A program made the translations under genes and the position numbers. Below, one piece after another: positions 17,279-27,748 of a DNA stretch of 64,000 nt (positions are counted from its first letter, which is position 1; each line of letters opens with the position of its first letter). The notes below the pieces were generated by a model that was not told where the DNA came from, made no database searches, and saw only the letters and a program-made list of their open reading frames with translations. Source of the DNA: Luteolibacter flavescens (GTDB taxonomy: Bacteria > Verrucomicrobiota > Verrucomicrobiia > Verrucomicrobiales > Akkermansiaceae); the NCBI RefSeq assembly GCF_025950085.1, contig NZ_JAPDDS010000003.1:1-64000 (forward strand), read 5' to 3'.

Positions 17279-19330
17279 ATGATCCCCACCCTGCTTGCCG
17301 ACGTCAGCCTGGAGGCTGGCAAAATGAGCACGCTAGATATCGTGCTGTTCCTCGTCGCGGTCGTCGGCGTCATCGCCTTCGGCATCTGGCAAGGGCGAAA
17401 GGAATCCTCCGGTGCCGCGGAGTCCGGCGGTGCCGCCGGCTACTTCCTCGCCGGCAGGGGACTCACCTGGTGGCTCGTCGGCTTCTCGCTGATCGCGGCA
17501 AATATCTCCACGGAGCAATTCGTCGGCATGTCCGGCCAGGCCGCCGACTGGCTGGGGATGGCGGTGTCGTCGTGGGAATGGCTCTCGACGATCGCCCTGA
17601 TCCTGGTCGCCTTCCTCTTCCTCCCGAAGCTGCTGCGCTGCGGCATCTACACCATCCCGGAGTTCCTCCAGTATCGCTACGGGACCTTTTCACGACTGGT
17701 GATGGCGGTTGCCACGCTGGTCATCCTCGTCGGCGTGCCGACCGCGTCGGTGATCTATTCCGGGGCGAAGGTCATCTCCGTCTTCTTCCAGGGCCGCATG
17801 ATCATGAATGCGGACCTCGGCAGCATCGAGGTCGGCTGCTGGATCATCGGCATCTCCGCCGCGATCTACGTGCTCGTCGGCGGGCTCAAGGCCTGCGCCT
17901 GGACCGACCTGATCTGGGGTGCCGGGCTCATCGCCGGTGGCGCGGTCGTGATGTGGCTGGCCTTCGGCGCGCTGGAATCCGCAGATCCGAATGAACTCAT
18001 CAAGACCAAGGTGGCCAACTCGACCGCCACCGTGGAGGACCTGCAAAACGCCGGGGCATGGGAGCGCTTCAAGCTACTGAATGACGGCAAGGACGGCGAG
18101 GCCATCGTCGCGGCGGGCGAAAACCTGTCCGGCGGCAAGCTCCACATGATCCGCCCGATCCAGGATCCCGAGCTGCCATGGACCGTGCTGCTGCTCGGCA
18201 TCTGGGTGCCGATCTGTTTCTACTGGGGTCTGAACCAATACATCGTCCAGCGCACGCTTGGCTCGAAGTCGCTGGCGGAGGGCCAGAAGGGCATCGTCTT
18301 CGCCGCCATCCTGAAGCTGGTGATCCCCTTCCTGGTCGTGATCCCCGGCATCCTTTGCTTCAATCTCTACCACAAGGACCTGCGGGCCGAGGCGGTGAAG
18401 AAGAACACGAGCACCATGGCGGAAGTCACCGCCAGCACGGGCAAGGTGTATCCCATCACCGAGAACTTCGCCCTCAATACCCCGGACCAAGCCGCCACGG
18501 TCATTGCCCACAATGCAAAGGTCGCAGGCATCGAGGCTGTCATCCCCGAGGGTGCCACCGCCAAGGATCTGGTCGCACTGAACCAGACCGCCCTCACCGC
18601 CGCAGCCGGCAAGCAGATCGACGGCAAGCCGATTCCCACCGGCACCAAGCTCGTCGGCTACGACTATGATGCCGCCTTCCCCACCCTGATGCGGAATCTC
18701 ATGCGCCCGGGCATCACCTGGTTCGTGCTCGCGGCTATCTTCGGCGCGGTCGTTTCCTCGCTCGCCTCGATGCTGAATTCCGCCGCGACCATCGCCACCA
18801 TGGACCTCGTTCACATGGCGAAGAAGGACATGTCCGAGAGGGCCACGGTGCTGTCCGGGCAGGGCTTCACGCTGCTTTTCGTGCTGATCTCCTGCGTCAT
18901 CGCCCCCGGCCTCGGGGATCCGGCTTACGGCGGCATCTTCAAGTTCATCCAGGAGTTCCAGGGCTTCATCAGCCCGGGCGTGCTCGCCGTCTTCCTCTTC
19001 GGCTTCCTCTCGCCGCGCACCCCACGCTACTTCGGCTGGGTGGGCATCCTCACCAATATCGCGCTCTACGGCCTGCTGAAAAAATTCGGCCCTTCCATCG
19101 GGGCGGCAGGCATGTGGTGGGCCCCTGACATTTCGTATGTGGATCGCATGGGCCTCTGCTTCCTGACCGTCGTGCTGATCGGTGCTGTCGTCACCCTGGT
19201 GAATCCGCTGAAGGAGCCGGTGAAGCTGCCCGTGACCGACCTGATCAACCTGGAATCCTCCAAATCCGCGAAGGTCTGGGGAGCGCTGGCGATCGTCGCC
19301 ACCATCGTGCTCTACGTGATCTTCTGGTGA
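17279..19330 (+). CDS. sodium:solute symporter (SSS family) with inserted loops
   Basis: A 683-residue SGLT-like transporter. The ATG at 17279 is chosen because it begins just before the first transmembrane segment; 16 upstream codons look non-coding. Family features include GYFLAGRGLTWWLVGFSLIAANISTEQFVG and YTIPEFLQYRYG. Two hydrophilic insertions, about residues 240-295 (around STATVEDLQNAGAWERF) and about 365-470 (rich in Ala, Thr and charged residues), make it about 100 residues longer than its neighbour. It is followed by galK, so hexose import is likely, but specificity is not readable. Confidence 0.9.
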   Translation: MIPTLLADVSLEAGKMSTLDIVLFLVAVVGVIAFGIWQGRKESSGAAESGGAAGYFLAGRGLTWWLVGFSLIAANISTEQFVGMSGQAADWLGMAVSSWEWLSTIALILVAFLFLPKLLRCGIYTIPEFLQYRYGTFSRLVMAVATLVILVGVPTASVIYSGAKVISVFFQGRMIMNADLGSIEVGCWIIGISAAIYVLVGGLKACAWTDLIWGAGLIAGGAVVMWLAFGALESADPNELIKTKVANSTATVEDLQNAGAWERFKLLNDGKDGEAIVAAGENLSGGKLHMIRPIQDPELPWTVLLLGIWVPICFYWGLNQYIVQRTLGSKSLAEGQKGIVFAAILKLVIPFLVVIPGILCFNLYHKDLRAEAVKKNTSTMAEVTASTGKVYPITENFALNTPDQAATVIAHNAKVAGIEAVIPEGATAKDLVALNQTALTAAAGKQIDGKPIPTGTKLVGYDYDAAFPTLMRNLMRPGITWFVLAAIFGAVVSSLASMLNSAATIATMDLVHMAKKDMSERATVLSGQGFTLLFVLISCVIAPGLGDPAYGGIFKFIQEFQGFISPGVLAVFLFGFLSPRTPRYFGWVGILTNIALYGLLKKFGPSIGAAGMWWAPDISYVDRMGLCFLTVVLIGAVVTLVNPLKEPVKLPVTDLINLESSKSAKVWGALAIVATIVLYVIFW

Positions 19331-19419
19331 TCCACGGCCATCTTTGCTTGGGGGGAAACGCAGACGCTTTGCGGACAGCATTCCCCTTTGCCAAAGCCCG
19401 GGATTTCGACAGCATCCCG

Positions 19420-19452
19420 GCCGACGCCAGCCCCTCCGGCCCCGGCGTCGGC
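19420..19452 (+). promoter_or_regulatory. hairpin upstream of galK
   Basis: GCCGACGCC (19420-19428) pairs perfectly with GGCGTCGGC (19444-19452) in the 169-base gap before galK. No T tract follows. It may be a leader hairpin or an RNA-stability element; function unproven. Confidence 0.4.
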
Positions 19453-19499
19453 CGCCCGCTGCCGCATCATGAAACGGGCGATCGATTCCCTTCTCGTCC

Positions 19500-20678
19500 A
19501 TGTCCCTCGACCTCGCCACCACCCTGACCGATCTCGCCGCCGACGCCGCCGCCGGCCTCAAGGAACAATTCGGCTGCGACGCCACCGTGACCGCCGCCGC
19601 GCCGGGCCGCGTGAACCTGATCGGCGAGCACATCGACTACTGCGACGGCTTCGTGCTACCCTTCGCGATCGACCGCTACATCGTGATGGCGGCAGCGCTG
19701 AATGGCACGAATGAAGCCCGCGTCGCCACCGCCCTTGGCGGCGAACCGGCAATCCTGCCGCTGAATGTGAAGCAGGAGGTCACCGCGCCCAAGTGGGCGA
19801 ACTACCTGCGCGGCGTCTTCCAGGGTTTCCAGGACCGCGGGCATCACCTGCCGGGCTTCGACGCCTACATTCTCTCCTCCGTCCCCGGCGGTGCCGGCCT
19901 CTCCTCCTCCGCCGCGCTCGAGTGCTGCGTGGCGACCCTGCTGGAGGGCATTCTCGATACCGTGCTGGATACCAAGGAGAAGGCTCTGCTTTGCCAAAAG
20001 GCGGAGCACGACTACGCGGGCGTGCCCTGCGGCATCATGGACCAGTTCGCGTCCGCCTTCGGCAAGGCGAACCGCTTGATCCTGATCGACTGCCAGACCG
20101 GCGAACCGGAGCTGGTCCCTTTCGAAAATCCCGACCTCACCGTGCTCATCGCGAACACGATGGTGCACCACGAGCTCTCCGACGGTGGCTACGCCGCCCG
20201 CCGCAAGAACACCGAGGACGGCCTCGCGATCATCGGGAAGAAGTCGTGGCGCGACGCCACCCATGCCGACGTGGAGAATAATTGGGACGCCATGGGCGAC
20301 CCTGTGAACCGCCGTGCGCGCCACGTGGTCGGCGAGATCGCCCGCACCGTCGCCGCTGCCGAGGCACTGGCGAAGAACGATTTCGAAGCGCTTGGCCCGC
20401 TCATGTCCGCCAGCCACGACTCGCTGCGCGATGACTTCGAGGTGAGCTGCAAGGAACTCGACCTGATGGTGGAGATCGCCCGTGCGATCGGTCGCAATGG
20501 CGGCGTCATCGGCGCGCGCATGACCGGTGGCGGCTTCGGCGGCTCCACTGTCACCCTCTGCGAATCCAGCAAGGCCCCCGAGATCGCCGCGACCCTCGCG
20601 GAGAAATACAAGGAAGCCACCGGCATCACCGCCCAGATCTTCGCCTCCCGCCCGTCGCAAGGCGCGCATCTGCTTTGA
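19500..20678 (+). CDS. galK: galactokinase
   Basis: A 392-residue GHMP kinase that phosphorylates galactose to galactose 1-phosphate, the first cytosolic step of the Leloir pathway. The galactokinase signature APGRVNLIGEHIDYCDGFVL is at about residues 33-52, the ATP-binding PGGAGLSSSAALECC at about 129-143, and the third GHMP motif GARMTGGGFGGSTV near 340. The usual catalytic Asp lies in the PCGIMDQFAS motif (Asp about 182). It is the last gene of the galM-SSS-SSS-galK cluster; galT and galE are not in this window. Confidence 0.95.
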   Translation: MSLDLATTLTDLAADAAAGLKEQFGCDATVTAAAPGRVNLIGEHIDYCDGFVLPFAIDRYIVMAAALNGTNEARVATALGGEPAILPLNVKQEVTAPKWANYLRGVFQGFQDRGHHLPGFDAYILSSVPGGAGLSSSAALECCVATLLEGILDTVLDTKEKALLCQKAEHDYAGVPCGIMDQFASAFGKANRLILIDCQTGEPELVPFENPDLTVLIANTMVHHELSDGGYAARRKNTEDGLAIIGKKSWRDATHADVENNWDAMGDPVNRRARHVVGEIARTVAAAEALAKNDFEALGPLMSASHDSLRDDFEVSCKELDLMVEIARAIGRNGGVIGARMTGGGFGGSTVTLCESSKAPEIAATLAEKYKEATGITAQIFASRPSQGAHLL

Positions 20679-20710
20679 GAGCCGAGGATAGCGCAAAGGA
20701 GCGGAGCGGG

Positions 20711-21156
20711 GCGTAGCAGAAGGGCTGCGCCCTTCTGGCGGGGCGAGGTCTCTCAGAAGATCGCCACTCCGGTATACATACAATGCGGGTCGCACTCGGA
20801 CCTCGCCGTCTTTCCCAATGTAGCAGAACGACTGCGTCGTTCTGGCTGGGGGCGGACCGCTCCATGAGGCGACGTGGCGATTCTCCTTCACGCCTCGCCC
20901 CGCCAGAATGGCCCAGCCATTCTGCTACCTCTGAGTAGAACGACTGCGTCGTTCTGGCTGTGGACGGACCGCTCCATGAGACGACGTGGCGATCTCCCTT
21001 CACGACTCGCCCCGCCAGAATGGCACAGCCATTCTGCTACCTCCGAGTAGCAGAACGACTGCGTCGTTCTGGCTGGGGGGCGGACCGCTCTATGAGGCGA
21101 CTTGGCGACTCTCCTTCACGCCTCGCCCCGCCAGAATGGCGCAGCCATTGTACTAC
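20711..21156. repeat. array of covarying palindromes (REP-like)
   Basis: Seven short palindromes with 8-9-bp arms and a 3-base centre lie between galK and the next gene: 20717-20737 (CAGAAGGGC arms), 20824-20844, 20937-20955 and 21051-21071 (CAGAACGAC or AGAACGAC arms), and 20904-20924, 21016-21036 and a degenerate one at about 21132-21152 (CAGAATGGC arms). They are flanked by GTAGC or its complement. The last six form three tandem composite units of about 110 bases, each with one element in each orientation and a similar spacer containing GGACCGCTC. No protein is encoded convincingly. Confidence 0.85.
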
Positions 21157-21186
21157 GGAAAAGCTTGCTACGAAAAATGCCACGTA

Positions 21187-21783
21187 TCACCCGTCCTGCG
21201 ACTGATGGATCGCATAGCGGATCGCCAGCAGGCGGATGGTGACGATGATCGCCGTGGTCGTCACCAGCACCGCGCCATCCGGCCAGCGGAGGTGTGTCAT
21301 GCCGAGCATCGCGAGCCCGCCGATGAGGCTCGCGGTGGCGTAGATTTCCTTCCGCAGCACCAGCGGCACGTCATTGCGCAGGACGTCGCGCAGCAGCCCG
21401 CCGAAGGTGGCGGTGATGACGCCGAGGGCGAGGCAGGACCACCATGGCAGCCCCTTGCTCTCCGCGATGCGAATGCCCGTCACCGTGAAGAGCCCGAGCC
21501 CGAGCGCATCCACGGTCGAGACCACGCGGCGGATCTTCCGCCACCAGGCCGCGCCCAGCAACGCGATCACGACCGCCCCAAGTGCCAGCAGGAAAGGCAG
21601 CGGGTCCGTCAGCATCCGCGGCGGCACATCGCCGATCAGCACGCTGCGCAGCAGTCCCCCACCCGTCCCGGTGATGAGCCCGACGACGAACATGCCGAAC
21701 CAATCCATCTCCTTCTCCCGCGCCGCGATCGCGCCGGACACACAGAAGACCAAGGTGCCGAGGATTTCCCAGAGGTGAAGCAC
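21187..21783 (-). CDS. TRIC cation channel/UPF0126 family membrane protein
   Basis: A 198-residue integral membrane protein with six to seven predicted spans arranged as two similar halves, each containing a Gly-rich GGGLLRxVL motif (GTGGGLLRSVLIGD and TFGGLLRDVLRND). This is the UPF0126 pattern, homologous to prokaryotic TRIC trimeric cation channels; E. coli YadS/YicG are related. Transport of K+ or a small solute is inferred from the family. It faces the palindrome array at its 3' end. Confidence 0.88.
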   Translation of the reverse strand: MLHLWEILGTLVFCVSGAIAAREKEMDWFGMFVVGLITGTGGGLLRSVLIGDVPPRMLTDPLPFLLALGAVVIALLGAAWWRKIRRVVSTVDALGLGLFTVTGIRIAESKGLPWWSCLALGVITATFGGLLRDVLRNDVPLVLRKEIYATASLIGGLAMLGMTHLRWPDGAVLVTTTAIIVTIRLLAIRYAIHQSQDG

Positions 21784-21881
21784 GGACCAGAGCTAGCCTG
21801 CCTCACCCCGGATGACCCGCGGAAAATCTCCGCCCGAGAGCTTGCGTTGACCGCCCCGCGCGATCACAGCACGGCCCCGCC

Positions 21882-22787
21882 ATGTCAACCACCGACGCCC
21901 CGATCCGCAAGCCTCTGGATGGCTTCGCCGCCTCGGTGATGGTTTGCCTCTGTCTCCTCTGGGGTCTGCAGCAGGTGGCGATCAAGGCGGCCGCCCCGCA
22001 GATGAATCCGGTCCTGCAGGTCGGGCTGCGGTCCTTCCTGGCGGCCCTCCTCGTGGCGGGACTGATGCTCCTGCGACGGGAGAGCCTGTCGCTGCGGGAC
22101 GGCACCCTGCGGGCCGGGATTCTGGTCGGGCTGCTTTTTGGTGGTGAATTCCTCGTGGTCGCGTGGGGACTGAATTTCACCACCGCGGGCCACATGGCCG
22201 TCTTCCTCTACACCGCTCCCATCTTCACGGCACTCGGCCTGAATTGGCGGGTGAAAAGCGAGCGCCTCAGCAAGCGCCAGTGGTGGGGTGTGGCGCTCGC
22301 CTTCATCGGCATCGTGATCGGTTACTCCGGGAGCTTCTTCGTGCCTGGCGGGCAAAATCTCCTGCTGGGCGATGCGCTGGGAATCGCGGGCGGCCTGCTG
22401 TGGGCCGCCACAACACTGGTCATCCGCGGGAGTTCTCTATCGGAAGCACCGCCGTCGAAGACCCTGCTCTACCAACTCGCCGGAGCATCCGCCCTGCTCC
22501 TGCCCGCGGCATTCCTGCGCGGGAATTTCGATGGCATCGGGTGGTCGTGGGGACTCGTGGGAAATCTCACGTTCCAGACCGTCGTCATCGCCTTCGCCAG
22601 CTATCTCTTCTGGTTCTGGCTGCTGCGAAAGTATCTCGCGACGCGGCTTTCCATCTTCTCGTTCCTCACGCCGCTCTTCGGCGTGGCATTGGGTGTGATC
22701 TTGCTGAAGGAGCCGCTCGATCCGCGATTCATCATAGGCGCGGTGCTGGTCCTGATCGGCATCAGCGTGGTGAATCGGAAGGGCTAG
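21882..22787 (+). CDS. EamA/DMT family transporter
   Basis: A 301-residue protein with ten predicted membrane helices in two EamA repeats (about 10-145 and 155-298), each ending in the typical PLFGVALGVILLKEPL-type segment. Family members export amino acids, drugs or metabolites; the substrate is unknown. Its stop codon TAG at 22785-22787 overlaps, in the palindrome CTAG, the stop of the convergent glpD gene. Confidence 0.9.
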   Translation: MSTTDAPIRKPLDGFAASVMVCLCLLWGLQQVAIKAAAPQMNPVLQVGLRSFLAALLVAGLMLLRRESLSLRDGTLRAGILVGLLFGGEFLVVAWGLNFTTAGHMAVFLYTAPIFTALGLNWRVKSERLSKRQWWGVALAFIGIVIGYSGSFFVPGGQNLLLGDALGIAGGLLWAATTLVIRGSSLSEAPPSKTLLYQLAGASALLLPAAFLRGNFDGIGWSWGLVGNLTFQTVVIAFASYLFWFWLLRKYLATRLSIFSFLTPLFGVALGVILLKEPLDPRFIIGAVLVLIGISVVNRKG

Positions 22788-24337
22788 CTGGAGGCAGCTC
22801 CGCCTAACAGATACCCGCTGGCCAGCCTTCGGAAATCCTCGACCTGCCGGGACTGCCACTCCCCGTCCCGGCCAAGCTCTTCCGCCAGGATCGCAGCTAC
22901 CGCCGGTGCGGCATCCATGCTGCCCCGCGCATCTAACAGAAGGCTGCGGCTGCGACGGGCAAGCACGTCTTCCGCCGTGCGCGCCATCTCCTCGCGCGCA
23001 TGCCAGCGGACCTCGCCAGCGGTGAGTTCCAGGGACGGATGCAAGCGGGCAGTGTCCCCCATGTCATGAATGCGGGCGGCATCGCTGCCGTAGGGTCGAA
23101 GGTTGCTTTCCGCGATCTCTTCCGTCGTCGCTCCATGGACGGGTAGTCCCGCGGTGCGGCACGGGACTTCCTCCAATCCGGCAAAGTCCGCCGCGCGGTC
23201 GATGACGTCCTCGGCCATCTTGCGGTAGGTGGTCCACTTCCCGCCCGTGATCGTGATGAGGCCGCTCTCCGAAATGAGGATGGTGTGATCGCGGGAAAGG
23301 CTCGCCGTGTCCTGTCCACCACCCGCTTTCACGAGGGGCCGCAGCCCGGCGAAGACGCTGAGCACATCCTCCTGCCTAGGATCGCGGCTGAGATAGCGCG
23401 CGGCATGGGTCATGAGGAAATCGATCTCCTCCGGCAGCGCGCGCGGCTCCATCGACTTCTCCGGCAGCGGCGTGTCCGTGGTGCCCAGCACCACGCGGTC
23501 ATGCCACGGCACGGCGAAGAGCACCCGGCCATCGGCGGTCTTCGGAATCATGATTGCGGAGTCACCCGGCAGGAAATCCTTCGGCAGCACCAGATGCACG
23601 CCCTGGCTCACCGCGACGATCTCTCCGGCAGACGGCTCGTCGCGGCGACGCAGTTCATCGACGAAGACACCGGTCGCATTGATCACCGCGCGGGCAGCGA
23701 TCCTGAAGGAGCGTCCTCTTTCAAGATCCACCGCCTCGATGCCGCGAACCTTGCCGCTTTCCTTCACAAGGGAGACACAGCGCACGTGATTCGCCAGCTT
23801 CGCCCCGAGATCGTCAGCGGTCATCGCGAGGTGGATGGCCAGCCGCGCATCGTCGAATTGCCCGTCATGGTAGATCACCCCGCCGGTGAGCCCGTCGGGC
23901 TCGATGGTCGGGATGCGGGCAAGCGTCTCTTCCTTCGAAAGATGATGGCTGGCACCGAATCCGAGCTTCCCCGCCAGCGCGTCATAGACCTTCATGCCGA
24001 TGCCGTAGAAAGGCCCCTCCCACCAGTGATACGTGGGGATTACGAAAGGCAGATCCTTCACGAGGTGCGGCGCATTCCGGGCAAGTCGTCCGCGCTCGCG
24101 CAGGGCATCGAGAACGAGGGAGACATTCCCCTGCTTCAGGTAGCGCACGCCGCCGTGGACGAGCTTGGTCGAGCGCGACGAGGTCCCTTTCGCAAAGTCC
24201 GTCTGCTCCACCAGTGCGACACGGTAACCACGCGCCGCAGCATCCACCGCGGCACCGAGACCGGTGGCTCCACCGCCGACGATGCAGAGGTCAAAGCTCT
24301 CGGACTCCAGCGCGGCGATGTGGTCGGGGCGATTCAT
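22784..24337 (-). CDS. glpD: glycerol-3-phosphate dehydrogenase
   Basis: A 517-residue FAD-dependent enzyme oxidising glycerol 3-phosphate to dihydroxyacetone phosphate at the inner membrane and feeding electrons to quinone. The FAD motif CIVGGGATGLGAAVDAAARG is at about residues 18-37, followed by GTSSRSTKLVHGGVRYL, a GlpD signature. The C-terminal DAO_C region contains GGKWTTYRKMAEDVID. The ATG at 24337 is used; the longer frame adds 77 unlikely codons overlapping glpK. It lies 19 bases after glpK in a glycerol-use operon. Confidence 0.95.
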   Translation of the reverse strand: MNRPDHIAALESESFDLCIVGGGATGLGAAVDAAARGYRVALVEQTDFAKGTSSRSTKLVHGGVRYLKQGNVSLVLDALRERGRLARNAPHLVKDLPFVIPTYHWWEGPFYGIGMKVYDALAGKLGFGASHHLSKEETLARIPTIEPDGLTGGVIYHDGQFDDARLAIHLAMTADDLGAKLANHVRCVSLVKESGKVRGIEAVDLERGRSFRIAARAVINATGVFVDELRRRDEPSAGEIVAVSQGVHLVLPKDFLPGDSAIMIPKTADGRVLFAVPWHDRVVLGTTDTPLPEKSMEPRALPEEIDFLMTHAARYLSRDPRQEDVLSVFAGLRPLVKAGGGQDTASLSRDHTILISESGLITITGGKWTTYRKMAEDVIDRAADFAGLEEVPCRTAGLPVHGATTEEIAESNLRPYGSDAARIHDMGDTARLHPSLELTAGEVRWHAREEMARTAEDVLARRSRSLLLDARGSMDAAPAVAAILAEELGRDGEWQSRQVEDFRRLASGYLLGGAASS

Positions 24338-24356
24338 CAGGGTGGCGACAAGACGT

Positions 24357-25835
<1,479 letters not shown>

Positions 25836-25969
25836 GGGGAAAACGGGGAAATCTGGGTTCTTCCCATCCTAACACCGGATCGGAAAATGCGCGAAGGATC
25901 TTCCGCCCGCTTCTTTCCCCTTCTGCTACGCGGCGGGGATTTCCTAGGCTGCGGCCAGCGCACCGCCCG
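25836..25969. promoter_or_regulatory. divergent promoter region glpK / gluQ
   Basis: This 134-base gap separates the starts of glpK (reverse) and the GluQ-RS gene (forward) and must hold both promoters. I see no clear operator or sigma-70 consensus. Confidence 0.3.
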
Positions 25970-26809
25970 ATGCCCACGACCACCGTCACCCGATTCGCCC
26001 CGAGCCCGACCGGCAGGCTGCACCTCGGCCACGCACATGCGGCGAAGGTCGCACATGATCTGGCGCGGCAGGATGACGGGCGCTTCCTGCTGCGGTTCGA
26101 GGACATCGACCACACCCGCGTGCGGCCGGAGTATTACGGTGGCATCGAGGAAGACCTGCGCTGGCTCGGCCTCGGCTGGGACGGCCCTGCCCTGCGCCAG
26201 TCGGAGCGGACCGACGCGTACGCGGAGGCGCTGGAAGAGCTGCGGCGGATCGGGGTCGCGTATCCGTGCTTTTGCACGCGGCGGGAAATCGAGGAAGAAG
26301 TCGCCCGCATGGTCAGCGCCCCGCACGGGCCGGAGGGTGCGCTCTATCCCGGGACGTGCCGCCGACTATCCGCAGAGGAAAGGAACGCGCGCCTCGCCGC
26401 GGGAGAGCAACCCGCCTGGCGACTCGATGCCTCAATGGCCGCCGGGATCACCGGGGCGCTCTCCTTCTCCGACTCGCGTCACGGCACCATCGCCGTCGAT
26501 CCCCATCTTCTCGGCGACGTGGTCCTCGCACGAAAGGACATCGGCACTTCCTACCACCTCGCCGTGGTGGTGGATGATGCATTCCAGCAAGTCACCACCG
26601 TGACGCGCGGCGAGGACCTGCTGCCATCCACCCACGTCCACCGGATGCTCCAGACGCTGCTGGGATTCCCCGAGCCTTCCTACCTCCATCATGCGCTCGT
26701 GCTGGATGAAAACGGGGTGCGCCTCGCCAAGCGGCACGACGCGCTCTCGATCCGGGCCCTGCGCGAGGCGGGAAACACCCCGGCATACGTACTAGCCCGC
26801 TTGTTTTGA
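25970..26809 (+). CDS. gluQ: glutamyl-queuosine tRNA(Asp) synthetase
   Basis: A 279-residue shortened glutamyl-tRNA synthetase-like enzyme that attaches glutamate to queuosine at position 34 of tRNA-Asp. FAPSPTGRLHLGHAHAA carries the HLGH version of HIGH (residues 18-21). The zinc-site pattern CxC...YxxxC is visible in YPCFCTRRE and YPGTCRRL. The KMSKS-equivalent loop is RLAKRHDALSIR. It lacks the anticodon-binding domain, as expected for GluQ-RS. A small membrane protein gene follows after 29 bases. Confidence 0.92.
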   Translation: MPTTTVTRFAPSPTGRLHLGHAHAAKVAHDLARQDDGRFLLRFEDIDHTRVRPEYYGGIEEDLRWLGLGWDGPALRQSERTDAYAEALEELRRIGVAYPCFCTRREIEEEVARMVSAPHGPEGALYPGTCRRLSAEERNARLAAGEQPAWRLDASMAAGITGALSFSDSRHGTIAVDPHLLGDVVLARKDIGTSYHLAVVVDDAFQQVTTVTRGEDLLPSTHVHRMLQTLLGFPEPSYLHHALVLDENGVRLAKRHDALSIRALREAGNTPAYVLARLF

Positions 26810-26838
26810 GCGGAGGAATGTGGTAGTTATCTCCGCAG

Positions 26839-27048
26839 ATGTTCACGGCCTACAACCTCCTTGGTGGCTTCCTCTTCAGTGTCATCGGCATCGGGGCGTG
26901 GCGCTATGGCAAGTCTCTCGATCGGTGGAAACCCCTCTCGATCGGCCTCGCGCTCATGATCTACCCGTATTTCACGCCGTGGGCGTGGCTGACGTGGACG
27001 GTGGGCACCATACTGTGCGTCACGCTGTGGTTCCACCACGACGCCTGA
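26839..27048 (+). CDS. small hydrophobic membrane protein
   Basis: A 69-residue protein with two or three predicted membrane helices (around [32 protein letters not shown] and [14 protein letters not shown]). Proteins of this size and pattern are common in many bacteria and remain without function. It sits between gluQ and a cyclophilin gene on the same strand and is probably cotranscribed. Confidence 0.75.
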   Translation: MFTAYNLLGGFLFSVIGIGAWRYGKSLDRWKPLSIGLALMIYPYFTPWAWLTWTVGTILCVTLWFHHDA

Positions 27049-27109
27049 TCACGCGGGGAAGCGCATTTCCTTCTGGCTTCGAGTCCCGGACTCCCGGAGG
27101 CTCGTGCCC

Positions 27110-27613
27110 ATGTCTGACATCCGCATCACGCTGCATACCGACAAGGGCGACATCGACGGCACCCTCTTCGCCTCCAAGGTGCCCGTCACCTCCGCGAACT
27201 TCCTGAACCTCGCCAAGCGCGGCTACTACGACGGCGTGAGCTTCCACCGGGTGATCGCCAATTTCATGATCCAAGGCGGCGACCCGACCGGCACCGGCCG
27301 CGGCGGCCCGGGCTACCGCTTCGCTGACGAGATCGACCGCTCGCTCAGGCACGACAAGCCGGGTCTCTTCTCCATGGCGAATGCCGGAGCGAATACCAAC
27401 GGCAGCCAGTTCTTCATCACCCACCTCCCCACCCCGCACCTGGATGGCAAGCACGCCGTCTTCGGCGAAGTGACCAAGGGCCAGGACGTGGTGAATGCCA
27501 TCCGCCAGGGCGACAAAATCAAGTCCATCACCCTGCACGACGACATCGCTCCACTGCTTGAGGCGCAGAAGGACAATGTGGAGCACTGGAACTCCATCCT
27601 GGACGCCAAGTGA
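27110..27613 (+). CDS. peptidylprolyl isomerase, cyclophilin type
   Basis: A 167-residue cyclophilin catalysing cis-trans isomerisation of prolyl bonds. Core residues are visible: [25 protein letters not shown] includes the catalytic Arg and Gln, and [19 protein letters not shown] the substrate-binding segment. There is no signal peptide, so it is cytosolic. The ATG at 27110 is preferred over a GTG two codons upstream because GGAGG lies 9 bases before it. A terminator follows. Confidence 0.93.
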   Translation: MSDIRITLHTDKGDIDGTLFASKVPVTSANFLNLAKRGYYDGVSFHRVIANFMIQGGDPTGTGRGGPGYRFADEIDRSLRHDKPGLFSMANAGANTNGSQFFITHLPTPHLDGKHAVFGEVTKGQDVVNAIRQGDKIKSITLHDDIAPLLEAQKDNVEHWNSILDAK

Positions 27614-27655
27614 GGCCGGTTTGGAAACTTGATTAAGTTTTCCGAATTAGATTTC

Positions 27656-27704
27656 GCCCCCGCCGCCGCACCCTTTTACGGGCCGGTCGCGGGGGCCTTC
27701 TTTT
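27656..27704 (+). terminator. intrinsic terminator of cyclophilin gene
   Basis: GCCCCCGC (27656-27663) pairs with GCGGGGGC (27689-27696) and is followed by CTTCTTTT. It begins 43 bases after the stop codon. Confidence 0.7.
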
Positions 27705-27748
27705 GGCCGGAATCCTTGATATCTCAATGTTAGAGCGGCCTGTCACCC

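Noticed and set aside
18074-19633. A 519-codon reverse-strand frame
   Set aside because: Shadow of the second symporter; the forward frame has the SSS motifs.
20821-21156. Possible CRISPR array after galK
   Set aside because: Units of about 110 bases contain two inverted palindromes and nearly identical spacers; CRISPR needs short identical repeats with unique spacers, and no cas gene is near.
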